Positions 31,201 through 36,555 of a stretch of 64,000 bases of DNA are shown one piece after another. The position numbers were made by a program, and so were the translations under genes. This DNA comes from Paraburkholderia podalyriae (GTDB lineage: Bacteria > Pseudomonadota > Gammaproteobacteria > Burkholderiales > Burkholderiaceae), in assembly GCF_014397785.1 (NCBI RefSeq), contig NZ_VZQQ01000038.1, positions 1-64,000 of the forward strand, written 5' to 3'. Below the pieces are notes generated by a model that was not told the DNA's origin, did no database searches, and saw nothing but the letters and a program-made list of their open reading frames with translations. The stretch's first letter is position 1. Each line of letters opens with the position of its first letter.

Positions 31201-31858
31201 GAGCCGGATCTTCACCGAGCAGGGCGGCAACATCACGATGTGGAGTTCGAACGGCGACATCAACGCCGGCAAGGGCGCGAAGTCGTCAGCCGATACGCCT
31301 GCGCCGAACTATGTGTGCGATGCGAACCACTACTGTACGGTGGATGCGCGTGGCGAGGTATCAGGTGCCGGCATTGCCACGCTGCAGACAATACCGGGTG
31401 CACCTGCAGGCAACGCCAATCTGATTGCGCCGCGAGGCACGGTGGATGCGGGCGACGCGGGTATTCGCGTGTCGGGTAACCTGAACGTGGCGGCACTTCA
31501 TGTGGCGAACGTCGACAACATCCAGGTGCAGGGGACATCGACAGGCATCCCGGTGGTTCAAGCGGTTAATACGGGCGCGTTGACGGCGGCTAGCTCGGCT
31601 GCATCGGCAGCCAGCCAGATGGCGCAGGATCTTGCGAAGAACAATGCGTCGGGTGTCGGCCCTCGACGATGGACCATTACTGTGCAGGTCGAGGGCTTCG
31701 GAGACGCCGGAGATGACGGTACGAAAAAGCACAAACGGGCGGGGCAGGTCAGTTACGACTCGTCTAGTGCAGTGTCCATTCTGGGCTTCGGTCCGGTGGG
31801 GGCTGCTCAGCGGTCTGCACTGAGCCCGGAAGAACGCGCGCGATTGGGCAAGATCTGA
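19229..31858 (+). CDS. giant filamentous-haemagglutinin-type exoprotein (TpsA)
   Basis: A 4209-residue secreted two-partner-secretion exoprotein. An extended signal peptide ends near GVSAHAHA (about residue 46). An Ala/Gln-rich, probably helical linker (about 75-115) precedes the TPS domain (about 135-300), with WAVLNRINDPSG, GKVTAQGAVYVINRNGILFG and AGSQVNVHALVASS. The long remainder is beta-helix-like repeats rich in G, T, S and N (e.g. SITMTAGSV). Two helical or aromatic insertions interrupt it, at about 2950-3085 (Tyr-rich) and about 3810-3905. The C-terminus (…PEERARLGKI) has no cysteine pair, VENN motif or immunity gene, arguing against contact-dependent inhibition. Its transporter is the TpsB gene 21 kb downstream. 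From memory PdtA of P. aeruginosa is similar in size and context. Confidence 0.9.
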   Translation: MAARARIVRQQDLHRSRFVPGSDLRPLYRAIALMLAAGVSAHAHAGGIVNLGQAGARVAAGSGASYGGAGTSNLGVSPQQALQASQPSIQNLGRAAQGIAAQIAAQQAAAAAAATALSNVPNGLAPGGLQVAPGLSFNSKGAPTAATANTNNPVLWYNANAPVQSVDSSGHVNVDITQTGQNAILTWQTMNVGKQTTLNFDQSAGTQTNGANNWAVLNRINDPSGLPSQILGKVTAQGAVYVINRNGILFGAGSQVNVHALVASSLDLLNMNDYNQTLVNRNPVVVGNLAQDAAGIVASNQQFLSLPAGTTGGLAYQESGSSTGVQGNSQIPNEVLGLGNQVVLSSASQYQGWGDITIAPGASITTQKNGTASDGGFVLVAAPNVTNGGNITATDGQVVLAAGVGVSLKPNSKGVITFPQVLLPELSGQIVTTGQNGATIDLTPAGTLTNTGIIQAARGNVNLLGSQVVQNGVVGVTTSVNTPGTITISTVDEYSSNNPSGNKYLGLSQVTGGDANTTHRAGLLSFGPGSVTTVMPDTDGQTATSAPGTIFTPGSISMTAGSVWFQGGSLIEAPGSSVSVVALTPSALSSPTPPGQTAVPGRIYLDDGATIDVSGLANVELPMADTLVTIPRIGQNELADSPLLRNGFLFGLKNVVVDSTLSGTNADGLQWVGSPILNLAGYVSLIPRTVDQLLTNGGTITLSGNQVMTAAGSSMNLNGGYVHYDGGIVNTTRLIDANGVIVPIGQASPNDTYVGIAGQFTESHPRWGITKTWYNALATGGVYQPDYIVGGNAGTLDLYATQALVLNGDISAQAFGGSKQMQGNSLPTGGTFNLGADPALGSSALVDLTQPNNVSDNGQSGTVILLDSAPQLADLAPGFSATTPISTAALSALSSTDPNNVLATTVVPVDTLNAGGFAKLGVTEDFGSGKGVVVAQGMQLQMQPGGSITFKTPGAGDSILGGLSAPGGTIAITAGGNIVVGAGGSLSVAGQWVNNDTQTTAGTTPGNSQYINGGSITLATVPSSANGSSHNDTTGSIILQPGSLIDVSSGGEMLSNGQLLMQNGIPAGLGGNLSLLTYSAGVSSQYGGDPSAPILPSSQPQAGRIELGGTIDSAGFSGGGTLTLQALGFQIGGDPTQALVWDTVLPEDFFAQQGFGKYVLNALYESSVAPGATVRLTQQNLMPDAQTLQQIATGANLSSGGVTTGTLDAYHRQATSLVMTAGGDLIWKDNVGNMAAFAGVTNAITVGQGASIVGDAGASIGLGSPAQVTVLGSLIALGGSISLNAVSGGPYLLSGQYSGTTFTSPSKSVWLGADAVLDVSGVALTNPLATPVKSGLTTFTPNTGKVLPGGSVTIMGDSGYVVAQAGSLINASGASASFDQLQANGTYASQPVWSDAGSITLAAASGLYFDGTLQAQPGASQAQGGTLSILPERSNQQGASALVIQQSGNLVPAGLAPGQSFVNAVGSPTGVLQFAADRLNGSGISTLVLGSQGTASTPSLGTVPVVFSDDVDLNLGRAVIVNAGQVVALGSGQLASLLPTVDPVTGQWLPPQQASLSSLLASQPAATTTGTDVTINAPYVALVGPLFTPQSTDMVPVRAAADGTLNVRASFIDIENQVQLNNFAQANFTSSGDIRLSSTNGVQSGTGALDAGELYTPGNLTFRAADLYPATGSTFILDAVGPTDPITGKPAPTTITFESNGTSGVPLSAGGTLLVDATNIVQGGTVRAPSGTLVFGVGDPTNSTTLAQFDNNLPLVATDSVTLASGSVTSVSNGDTTIPYGTTVDGVEWQFNPVAGTTSPDVTAPPVKFVGVNGSSVSLNPGATIDLSGGGNLQAAEWVAGTGGSRDVLSQYNVSYASSASGVAIPVNANAGNVYAIVPGAQSPVAAYDPVLAQTLQPSTNANGTVSTTTLSDGVGQASLNGAVGQAVYLSGVPGLAAGVYTLLPGKYATLPGAYRVTVSSATGAVAPGASQVQPDGTVVTAGYFTDALSGSRSATPTLFNVQSGAVWQQYSQYTLTGANSFFPTLAAGKGNVTPPLPIDGGQLVLAATQALTLGATLNTAAATGGAPAEVDIASQDIQITGNGQAALAGYLQIGADALDSLNAGSLLIGGTRSVTTAGITINPIANSVVVSNSAGSALSGPEIMLVTKTDSTGTDPNGVNGLRVDAGSAITATGSYPASKDLSIAITGDGALLRVSDGAMTTLTRSGATGTGLLTVGAGATLTGGQALTLDSSGDLKVDPSAVLSAKAITADGSAITFTNETSAAAAGLPGFVLDPAGLAQLANAQQVILRSSGAINFVGDVNATFGNSVDLSAGTFTGDGGAVTLNAQQIAFTNETGAPTPVGTAGSGTLTVNAMEIGFGTGSKTASGFGAVTMNATGGIVGQGAGAFDFGALPVTLSAPVFLADTSSASTVKTTGALSLNNAAGTALTITPVGGAWSFIGGTISDNATITAPAGNVSLEATTGNLTVGSGAKLSSAGVSKQFFDVTEYAPAGAITLTADTGTVDVQAGSTLDFSGASGGGAAGSLTLSAPDQVVNLNGTLKGAAATGYAGGSLSLNTGGAANLDSLASTLASSGVNQSIEIQTKAGNLTLSPGNTLTAHAVSLTADGGAGGQDPNNGNVQILGTINAAGVAGGQIGLYGKSGVDVEGSLIATGSSATQRGGTVVIDTTGTPGSTVTVNPTYGYENISSANSGVITLGNNAVIDVSGGTAGGLSGGTVSFRAPLLDNGGVNVTLAPGAQIKGARSVNLEAYAVWSTTDPSTGAQHFDGIVDPAGWYGDSVTGAGQPGMVAGTWTDQKGNALANPTADQLATYLANDFFAPTTANADHQSFYGYVNGDATAAVPGTLMSFVENGLAGVAAQFATTNVANFHVVPGIELDNPSMAVNDGNISVLTNWNLGAGTSPTNLAFRFNGQAPDITFRAENNVKVDASLTDGFFQIVNPVGNGITAPIPTPSTYTAVETAWAATYFGQFYYILSNYAYLGLSAPHNWVSGDTAEVAQYYGMYEEYTHYLTSQDANGQYNVFGASRKNQNAQVVAGQPVLLVQAPTAQQEVDDPTAYPRYLALYQSYRNDILKWENANPGLTPHIDQVQAPPVALAQVITTPIAISAAPTDNTPSPVAVLGNALPLLSASLAGGTSSSYRIVAGADLSSSNPLALQPVTAFSSSAAPSLTEGGNVTMGGYFAYDNSTNPNRPDNLTLLAPTMIRTGTGSIDVAAANGIALFDASVTPKNDPGVMVVPGVIYTAGAPSAAAPAVGIDATIVRGGTGEPDVLVTPSVNPDSAGDISIRAQGDITGVEYTTDATGAVTGQAGNSISQFWWQWMQITASPTVINGTYTPLSRSSIDFGAFDQGVMSVGGNVSVSAGGNISDLAVSLPTTWYLTGANAGNPTVNTVGGGNLTVRAGGDILSGDYFVAKGTGSLSAGGQVGSDLGVSQAGPGVRPSVDVSTLLAAQDGIFNVTARQGADIGGVLDPSYASSFFQPGGQSTSRINLSDYRQYADGQGYSATSAVNVLSTTGDIQFGTLAGLMTGASGVLPASVNLTALTGGITLDSGGTLYPSAVGQLNLIADQTVNISNIAAIRTAAGLPSVFTMSDADPSQMPSPTNPQASPDPHATSALHADDTTPARIYSLNGSIVNGILETTGSISGFYDNLVTISIDKPTLIQAGEDIVNLAFQGQNLRSADITRFVAGRDIYDTPVPHNGGGAVPTLVLGGPGTFDVEAGRNIGPLTSQAQLYAALAGYPGTAITGIDAVGNANNPNLPHESANINVLFGVGPGVDNAAFISTYIDPVSTATGIPSATPALIAFMEQYDAGQGVDTGLAADKAAAQKKVGTLTPDEAWKQFQALPVYVQQLFAEQVLFSVLNTVGLDYNNPASPYYQQYARGYQAINTLFPASLGYTANSLGGGVNGANKLVDTGNLDIRSTTIQTQQEGNVTILGPGGQALVGSTSAPPAIVNNNGQVVAGPGTQGILTLEQGDINVFTDQSVLLAQSRIFTEQGGNITMWSSNGDINAGKGAKSSADTPAPNYVCDANHYCTVDARGEVSGAGIATLQTIPGAPAGNANLIAPRGTVDAGDAGIRVSGNLNVAALHVANVDNIQVQGTSTGIPVVQAVNTGALTAASSAASAASQMAQDLAKNNASGVGPRRWTITVQVEGFGDAGDDGTKKHKRAGQVSYDSSSAVSILGFGPVGAAQRSALSPEERARLGKI

Positions 31859-32037
31859 ATGGAGAGCGGTCGCGTCGCGGCCGCCAATTCAACTGACGAC
31901 CTGATCATTACGGTCCGCTTGTCTGTCGGTTTCGGGGGAAGATGCACGACGAAGGAGTCGCGACCTTGAATGTCCGAGGCCGCGACTTATGCGTCTGATG
32001 GATGTGAACCCGCAAGACACGGTTTCCGGATAACATG

Positions 32038-32066
32038 CAAAAAACTGCGCCCCGGTTGCCCGGGGA
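32038..32066 (-). terminator. rho-independent terminator of the PstS-like gene
   Basis: On the minus strand, CCCCGG, loop GCAA, CCGGGG, then CGCAGTTTTTT. The 6-bp all-GC stem (32050-32055 with 32060-32065) and T-run lie about 45 bases beyond the stop codon. Confidence 0.85.
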
Positions 32067-32108
32067 CGTAGTTCAGATGTACAGCGGAAGTGCTATTCCG
32101 CCGATCGC

Positions 32109-33443
32109 TTAACGACCGGTAACCGTCCCGGTACAAACGCTTGTGTTGCCGATGTCCAGGTTGTACCCGTTGGCATTGCTCAGGAAGATGTTCGAAATGT
32201 TCGTCTGGTAGCTGGAAGGCACGGTGTCGAAACCGTTGCCGTGAACGATCGAAGCGAAGCTGGCACTTGTGTAATGGTCGTTCAGGAAATCATGCACGGC
32301 CGTCGTGACAGCGGAACTTGCGTAGCACTGGCTCAGGATGATCTGGCTCGTACCGGAAACCGCATAACCCGATGCCGGGTTGGCGAGGCTCTTGTAATTC
32401 GGGCCGGAAACGGGCGCCCAGTTCACCGGATTGGCGGCGGCAGTTTGGCTCCCGCCAGGAGAGGCGACAGAGCCGAGTGCGGTCGTAGCGTTGGCATACG
32501 TCGGTGCGTAGTACAAGCCGTTCGTTGCGTTGACGAGGCTGGCCACCGCGAGTTGCAGTGCACCCGTCGGCGTCACGACCGTGCTCGACGGCGCGAGGAA
32601 CGTGTTCGTGTAGTCCGGGCTCAGATAAGCGACGGCTGCGGTGCCGGCGGACGAGAGGGTGGTCAGCGAGGTACGAACGCCACCGCTACCCGAAGCCGCG
32701 ACGAAATTCGACGGTACGCCGCTCGGGAACGATGCGGTAAAGGTCAGCGAGTCGACGAACGTGACACCCGTAGCAGTGTTGGCGGTCGTACACACGGCGG
32801 CCAGGTGGCGCGTCAGCAACTCGGTCGTGCCGCTGCCGTCCGAACGGTAGACGACGGAGATCGGCGCGCTCAAGGCATAGGCCGACGTGGTCTCAGGATT
32901 GATCACCTGGTTCCAGTTCGCGATCTTGCCCGAATAGATACCGCACAGGTCGTTGTCGTTAAGCGCGATGCTGTGTGTCTGACCCGGCGTCGTTTGCGGC
33001 GTGGTCGTGCTGGTCACAGCCGGACCGTTGACGAGCGGAACCGTGATCGGCGTAACGATGTACGGAATCTGGATCAGCGGGCCGCTAGCCGAACCGACGC
33101 TGCTGCTATTGTAGGCCGTAACTTGCGAGGCGCTCAACGCCGCATCGCTGTTGGCGAAGTCAACAGTACCCGTCAGCCCGGGGCTGAGGAACGTCGGCTG
33201 GTTACCCAGGAACGCGTTCTGGCCGGCACCCGAGCCAACCGAGTAGTACGTGAACGTCGCTTCGCTGGTGCCGAAGAGACCAATTTCGCCGGTCGCAGTC
33301 GGCGTGAGGTTGCCGATCGTCGGAGCGACGAGCGACGAACCGCCACCTTGCACGAGCGGGCCTGCGGCCATAGCGGCCGATGCGCCGATACCCGAAATAA
33401 CGAGAGCGAGAACCTGACAAATCTTGCGCTTACTGGATTTCAT
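32109..33443 (-). CDS. secreted PstS/DING-like phosphate-binding or phosphatase protein
   Basis: A 444-residue protein with a Sec signal peptide (MKSSKRKICQVLALVISGIG, cut after AAMA). PstS-family phosphate-cage motifs are visible: VQGGGSSLVAPTIGN, YSVGSGAGQNAFLG, VDFANSDAALS and VYRSDGSGTTELLTRHL. No lipobox is present and no pstCAB genes are nearby, so it is probably not the ABC-transporter component. The LapA/LapB (DING) proteins encoded beside the Hxc type II system in P. aeruginosa are the likely relatives; LapA is a phosphatase exported by that system. By position it is the best candidate substrate for this secretion system. Start 33443 has AAGGA on the minus strand. Confidence 0.8.
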   Translation of the reverse strand: MKSSKRKICQVLALVISGIGASAAMAAGPLVQGGGSSLVAPTIGNLTPTATGEIGLFGTSEATFTYYSVGSGAGQNAFLGNQPTFLSPGLTGTVDFANSDAALSASQVTAYNSSSVGSASGPLIQIPYIVTPITVPLVNGPAVTSTTTPQTTPGQTHSIALNDNDLCGIYSGKIANWNQVINPETTSAYALSAPISVVYRSDGSGTTELLTRHLAAVCTTANTATGVTFVDSLTFTASFPSGVPSNFVAASGSGGVRTSLTTLSSAGTAAVAYLSPDYTNTFLAPSSTVVTPTGALQLAVASLVNATNGLYYAPTYANATTALGSVASPGGSQTAAANPVNWAPVSGPNYKSLANPASGYAVSGTSQIILSQCYASSAVTTAVHDFLNDHYTSASFASIVHGNGFDTVPSSYQTNISNIFLSNANGYNLDIGNTSVCTGTVTGR

Positions 33444-33552
33444 GAGAATTCCTTGGAACGAAGATAAAGGGGAGCCAGCGATTGCAGTCACGTATTGCGT
33501 CGACTGCGTGATCAATTTAGATGGAATTTCATGGGCAGCGTGTGAATTTTTG

Positions 33553-33580
33553 GTAACGGATGGTACCCAACATTTTGTCG
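33553..33580 (-). promoter_or_regulatory. candidate ECF-sigma promoter of the PstS-like gene
   Basis: Minus strand: CGACAAAA (33580-33573), 14 nt, CGTTAC (33558-33553), ending 110 bp upstream of the PstS-like ATG. The distance and spacing equal those of the 12.1-kb element. Confidence 0.45.
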
Positions 33581-33802
33581 GTTTCAATTCGGCATTGAAA
33601 CACTGGCAATACCGGCTATCCGAATGCGTTATGCGAATTGCGCAATCGCAAATATTAAGTCGTAGGTACCGGAGAGCGAAAGTCGGCAGAGGCAGGAGCG
33701 GCCGGGACATGTAGCACGTCCGTTACCGTGAGAATGCCTGCTCAAGAGACGGCTAGCGCTTCGACGATTCGCGTGGAGCGAATCCAATTTAAGTCAACTT
33801 TA

Positions 33803-33830
33803 CGACAAAAGATCCGTAACACGCTGCCTG
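33803..33830 (+). promoter_or_regulatory. partial copy of the repeated CGACAAAA element
   Basis: CGACAAAA (33803-33810) followed by GATCCGTAACACGC. The 5' part matches the other sites closely but no YGTYAY box occurs at the expected spacing (TGCCTG instead), so it may be a regulator site or a decayed promoter. The whole 33444-34224 interval is the divergent control region of the PstS-like gene and gspD, and it is noticeably AT-richer than its surroundings. Confidence 0.3.
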
Positions 33831-34014
33831 ATCATTCGATGTGCGAAGTTCGATGCGAAATGAATAAGACAACGTTTTCATCCAATAAATATTTCCGGAG
33901 AGTCGCCGCTAAATATCAAAAGATCTCGCCAATGTAATTCGAAATGAAGATTATATTTTTGTGAGGCGTATTTAAGCGCGCAACTCCCGTCCGGAAAAGA
34001 TTTATTCGCAGGAG

Positions 34015-34043
34015 CGACAAAAATGTTACCCAACATCTGTCAC
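34015..34043 (+). promoter_or_regulatory. candidate ECF-sigma promoter of the gspD operon
   Basis: CGACAAAA (34015-34022), 15 nt, TGTCAC (34038-34043), 181 bp before the gspD ATG. It is the third clear instance of the repeated element. The CTGTCAC half also resembles a PhoB half-site. Confidence 0.45.
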
Positions 34044-34224
34044 ATTTTTGCTCCGGTTCACTGCTTAGTCTTTGCCCGGTAAATCCGCCTGTTGAGAGTT
34101 CAGCAGAACAGGACGGACCAGAAAACCATACGCTGACTTGCGGGGTGTGTGTCGAGCATTCGATTCACGCGGCAGGCGCGTCCGTCTCGGCCCGCCTGTC
34201 GTGCCGGCATCGAACCCCAGGTCT

Positions 34225-36555
34225 ATGACACGCACATGCTCCTGCTTCCGGCGTCATCCTGTTGCCTGCACGGTGCTGGCAATCAATCTGCTGTTTACAC
34301 AGATGGCCCAGGCACAGGTCAATCTCAGCTTTTCCAATGCCGATATCAGTCAGGTCGCGAAAGCGATCGGCGCCGCAACCGACACGACGATCATTGTCGA
34401 TCCCCGCGTCAAGGGACAGCTCAACCTCGTATCGGACAGCCCGGTCAGCAAGGAGCGGGCGCTGAAGACCCTCGAGGCTGCGTTGCGTATGCAAGGCTTC
34501 GCGCTCGTGCGGGATAACGGCATCCTGAAGGTTGTGCCCGAAGCCGATGCAAAACTGCAAGGTGTGCCGACCTACGTTGGAAATACGCCGCAAGCGCGTG
34601 GAGATCATGTGATTACCCAGGTTTTCCGGCTGAGAAACGAATCTGCGACCAACCTGCTGCCCGTGCTAAAGCCACTCATCAGCCCGAACAACACCATCGC
34701 CGCCTACGCGAGCGACAACACGTTGATCGTGACCGACTACGCGGACAACATCCGGCGTATTGCTTCCATCATTGCCGGCGTGGACGCGGGTTCCCCGCAA
34801 AGAATCGCCGTGGTGCCGCTCAACCATGAGAGCGCTGTCGACGTCGCGCCGGTCGTGCTGAAGATGCTCGACCCGAGCGGCATCGGCAACACTGATGCAA
34901 CGCTCAAGGTGTCGGTCACAGCTAGTCCGCGCATCAATGCATTGCTGCTGCGCGCGAGCGATCCTGGGCGGCTCAGGGATGCGAAGGCGCTGATTGCGGA
35001 ACTTGACGCGCCCACGCGCGTTCCGGGAAACATGCATGTCGTGCGGTTGCAGAATGCGAACGCCCCGGATCTTGCCAGGGTACTGCGCGGCATGATGGGG
35101 CTGGGCAGTGGTGACGCCGGCAGTGACCCGGACAAGTCCGGCGCTAAAAACTTCAACCAGGGCAACGGCGGGACCTCCAGCAAAAGCGGGGTCGGGACCA
35201 ATGCATCGACAGGGACCGCAGGTGTGCCGCCGTTACCTGGCATGACTGACGGCAGCGCGGGGGGCGGCAGCGATGCGTCCGGCAGCCAGGGCGGTCTGAT
35301 CGCCGCGGCGCGCGGCGGCGGCAGCGACTCGACGGGCGGCGGCATGATTCAGGCGGATACCGCCACCAACTCGCTCGTGATCACGGCGCCCGAGCCGCTC
35401 TACCAGAATATCCGCAACGTCATCGATCAACTCGACGTGCGCCGCGCGCAGGTCTATCTCGAAGCGATGATTGTGGAGATGAGCGCGACATCCGCGGCGA
35501 ACCTGGGTGTGCAGTGGCAGGGCGCGCTGCAGTCCAGCAGCGGCAACAATGTGCTTTACGGCAGCACCAACTTTGCCACCTCGACGAGCCAGGGCATCGT
35601 CAACCTGACTGCACAGGGGCAGACGATAGGCCAGAAGCTGTCGACGGCGGCGGTGACGACGCTCCTGAACAACGGCATCAACATCGGGCTGATTCACAAC
35701 TTCGGCAAGTTCTTCGGGCTCGGCGCGCTGGTGCAGGCATTGGCGACGGTCAGCAATGCGTCGATCCTGTCGTCACCCAACCTCATCACGCTCGACAATG
35801 AGGAAGCGAGGATCGTGGTGGGCTCGAACGTGCCGGTGCAGACCGGTTCGTACTCGACGGCGACCGCGGTGTCGAGTACCGGCGTGAACGCGTTCAATAC
35901 ATTCGACCGGCAGGACGTAGGTATCGTGCTGCATGTGAAGCCGCAGATCGAGAAGGGCGGCACCATCAAGCTGCAGATCTATTCGGAGGACTCGTCGGTC
36001 GACCCAACCTCCGTCAATAACCAGGGTGGTGTGACGATCATCAAGCGCTCGGTGCAGTCCACGGTGCTATCCGACGACGGAGAGATCATCGTGCTCGGCG
36101 GCCTGATCCAGGATAACTATGCCGAAGGCAACAACAAGGTGCCGTTGCTCGGCGATATTCCGGTCATTGGTTCGCTGTTTCGGGCGGAAAACAAAAACCG
36201 CACCAAGACCAATGTGATGGTGTTCCTGCGTCCGGTGATCATTCGCGATGCGCAGACCACGGCGAGCATCTCCGAAAACCGTTACGACTACCTGAGACAG
36301 CAGGCAGGGGATTATCAGTCGGACAATCGCATCGAGCGCGATCACGATAGTCCGGCGTTGCCGCCGCTGGCGCCAGGTCCTGCACAGGGCGTCCCGCCCG
36401 AGGAGGGGATATTCGACCTGAACCGGATGTCGCGCCCGGCACCGGTGCAGCCCGATGTGTCTCAGCCCGATGCATCTCGGCCTAACGCGTCGCAGCCCAA
36501 CGCGTCGCAGCCCAACGCGTCCCAACCCCCTAACGTCGAACGGACACAGCCATGA
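34225..36555 (+). CDS. gspD: type II secretion secretin GspD
   Basis: A 776-residue outer-membrane secretin. Signal peptide MTRTCSCFRRHPVACTVLAI… ends at AQAQ. N0 domain (about 32-105: SFSNADISQVAKAIGAATDT), N1-N3 domains (NNTIAAYASDNTLIVTDYAD; RLQNANAPDLARVLRGMMGL), a Gly/Ser-rich linker near 310-370, and the C-terminal secretin domain (YLEAMIVEMSATSAANLGVQ; SPNLITLDNEEARIVVGSNV; LGDIPVIGSLFRAENKNRTK). The tail carries imperfect five-residue repeats (QPNAS). Start 34225 is chosen for the signal peptide; 34138 opens an implausible N-terminus. The stop overlaps the gspE start (ATGA). First gene of the main gsp operon. Confidence 0.95.
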   Translation: MTRTCSCFRRHPVACTVLAINLLFTQMAQAQVNLSFSNADISQVAKAIGAATDTTIIVDPRVKGQLNLVSDSPVSKERALKTLEAALRMQGFALVRDNGILKVVPEADAKLQGVPTYVGNTPQARGDHVITQVFRLRNESATNLLPVLKPLISPNNTIAAYASDNTLIVTDYADNIRRIASIIAGVDAGSPQRIAVVPLNHESAVDVAPVVLKMLDPSGIGNTDATLKVSVTASPRINALLLRASDPGRLRDAKALIAELDAPTRVPGNMHVVRLQNANAPDLARVLRGMMGLGSGDAGSDPDKSGAKNFNQGNGGTSSKSGVGTNASTGTAGVPPLPGMTDGSAGGGSDASGSQGGLIAAARGGGSDSTGGGMIQADTATNSLVITAPEPLYQNIRNVIDQLDVRRAQVYLEAMIVEMSATSAANLGVQWQGALQSSSGNNVLYGSTNFATSTSQGIVNLTAQGQTIGQKLSTAAVTTLLNNGINIGLIHNFGKFFGLGALVQALATVSNASILSSPNLITLDNEEARIVVGSNVPVQTGSYSTATAVSSTGVNAFNTFDRQDVGIVLHVKPQIEKGGTIKLQIYSEDSSVDPTSVNNQGGVTIIKRSVQSTVLSDDGEIIVLGGLIQDNYAEGNNKVPLLGDIPVIGSLFRAENKNRTKTNVMVFLRPVIIRDAQTTASISENRYDYLRQQAGDYQSDNRIERDHDSPALPPLAPGPAQGVPPEEGIFDLNRMSRPAPVQPDVSQPDASRPNASQPNASQPNASQPPNVERTQP
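36448..36525 (+). repeat. 15-bp tandem repeat in the 3' end of gspD
   Basis: Five units of a 15-bp repeat (type GCGTCGCAGCCCAAC) encode QPDVS, QPDAS, RPNAS, QPNAS and QPNAS. The last copies are nearly identical, so copy number could vary between strains without shifting the frame. It lies beyond the secretin domain. Confidence 0.75.

Noticed and set aside
19229..31858. TpsA as a contact-dependent inhibition (CdiA) toxin
   Set aside because: No VENN-type motif, no polymorphic toxin tip and no small immunity gene after the stop; the next gene is a divergent PstS-like gene.
32109..33443. PstS of the high-affinity phosphate ABC transporter
   Set aside because: No pstC, pstA, pstB or phoU genes nearby and the gene has its own terminator within a secretion island; a secreted DING-like role is more likely.
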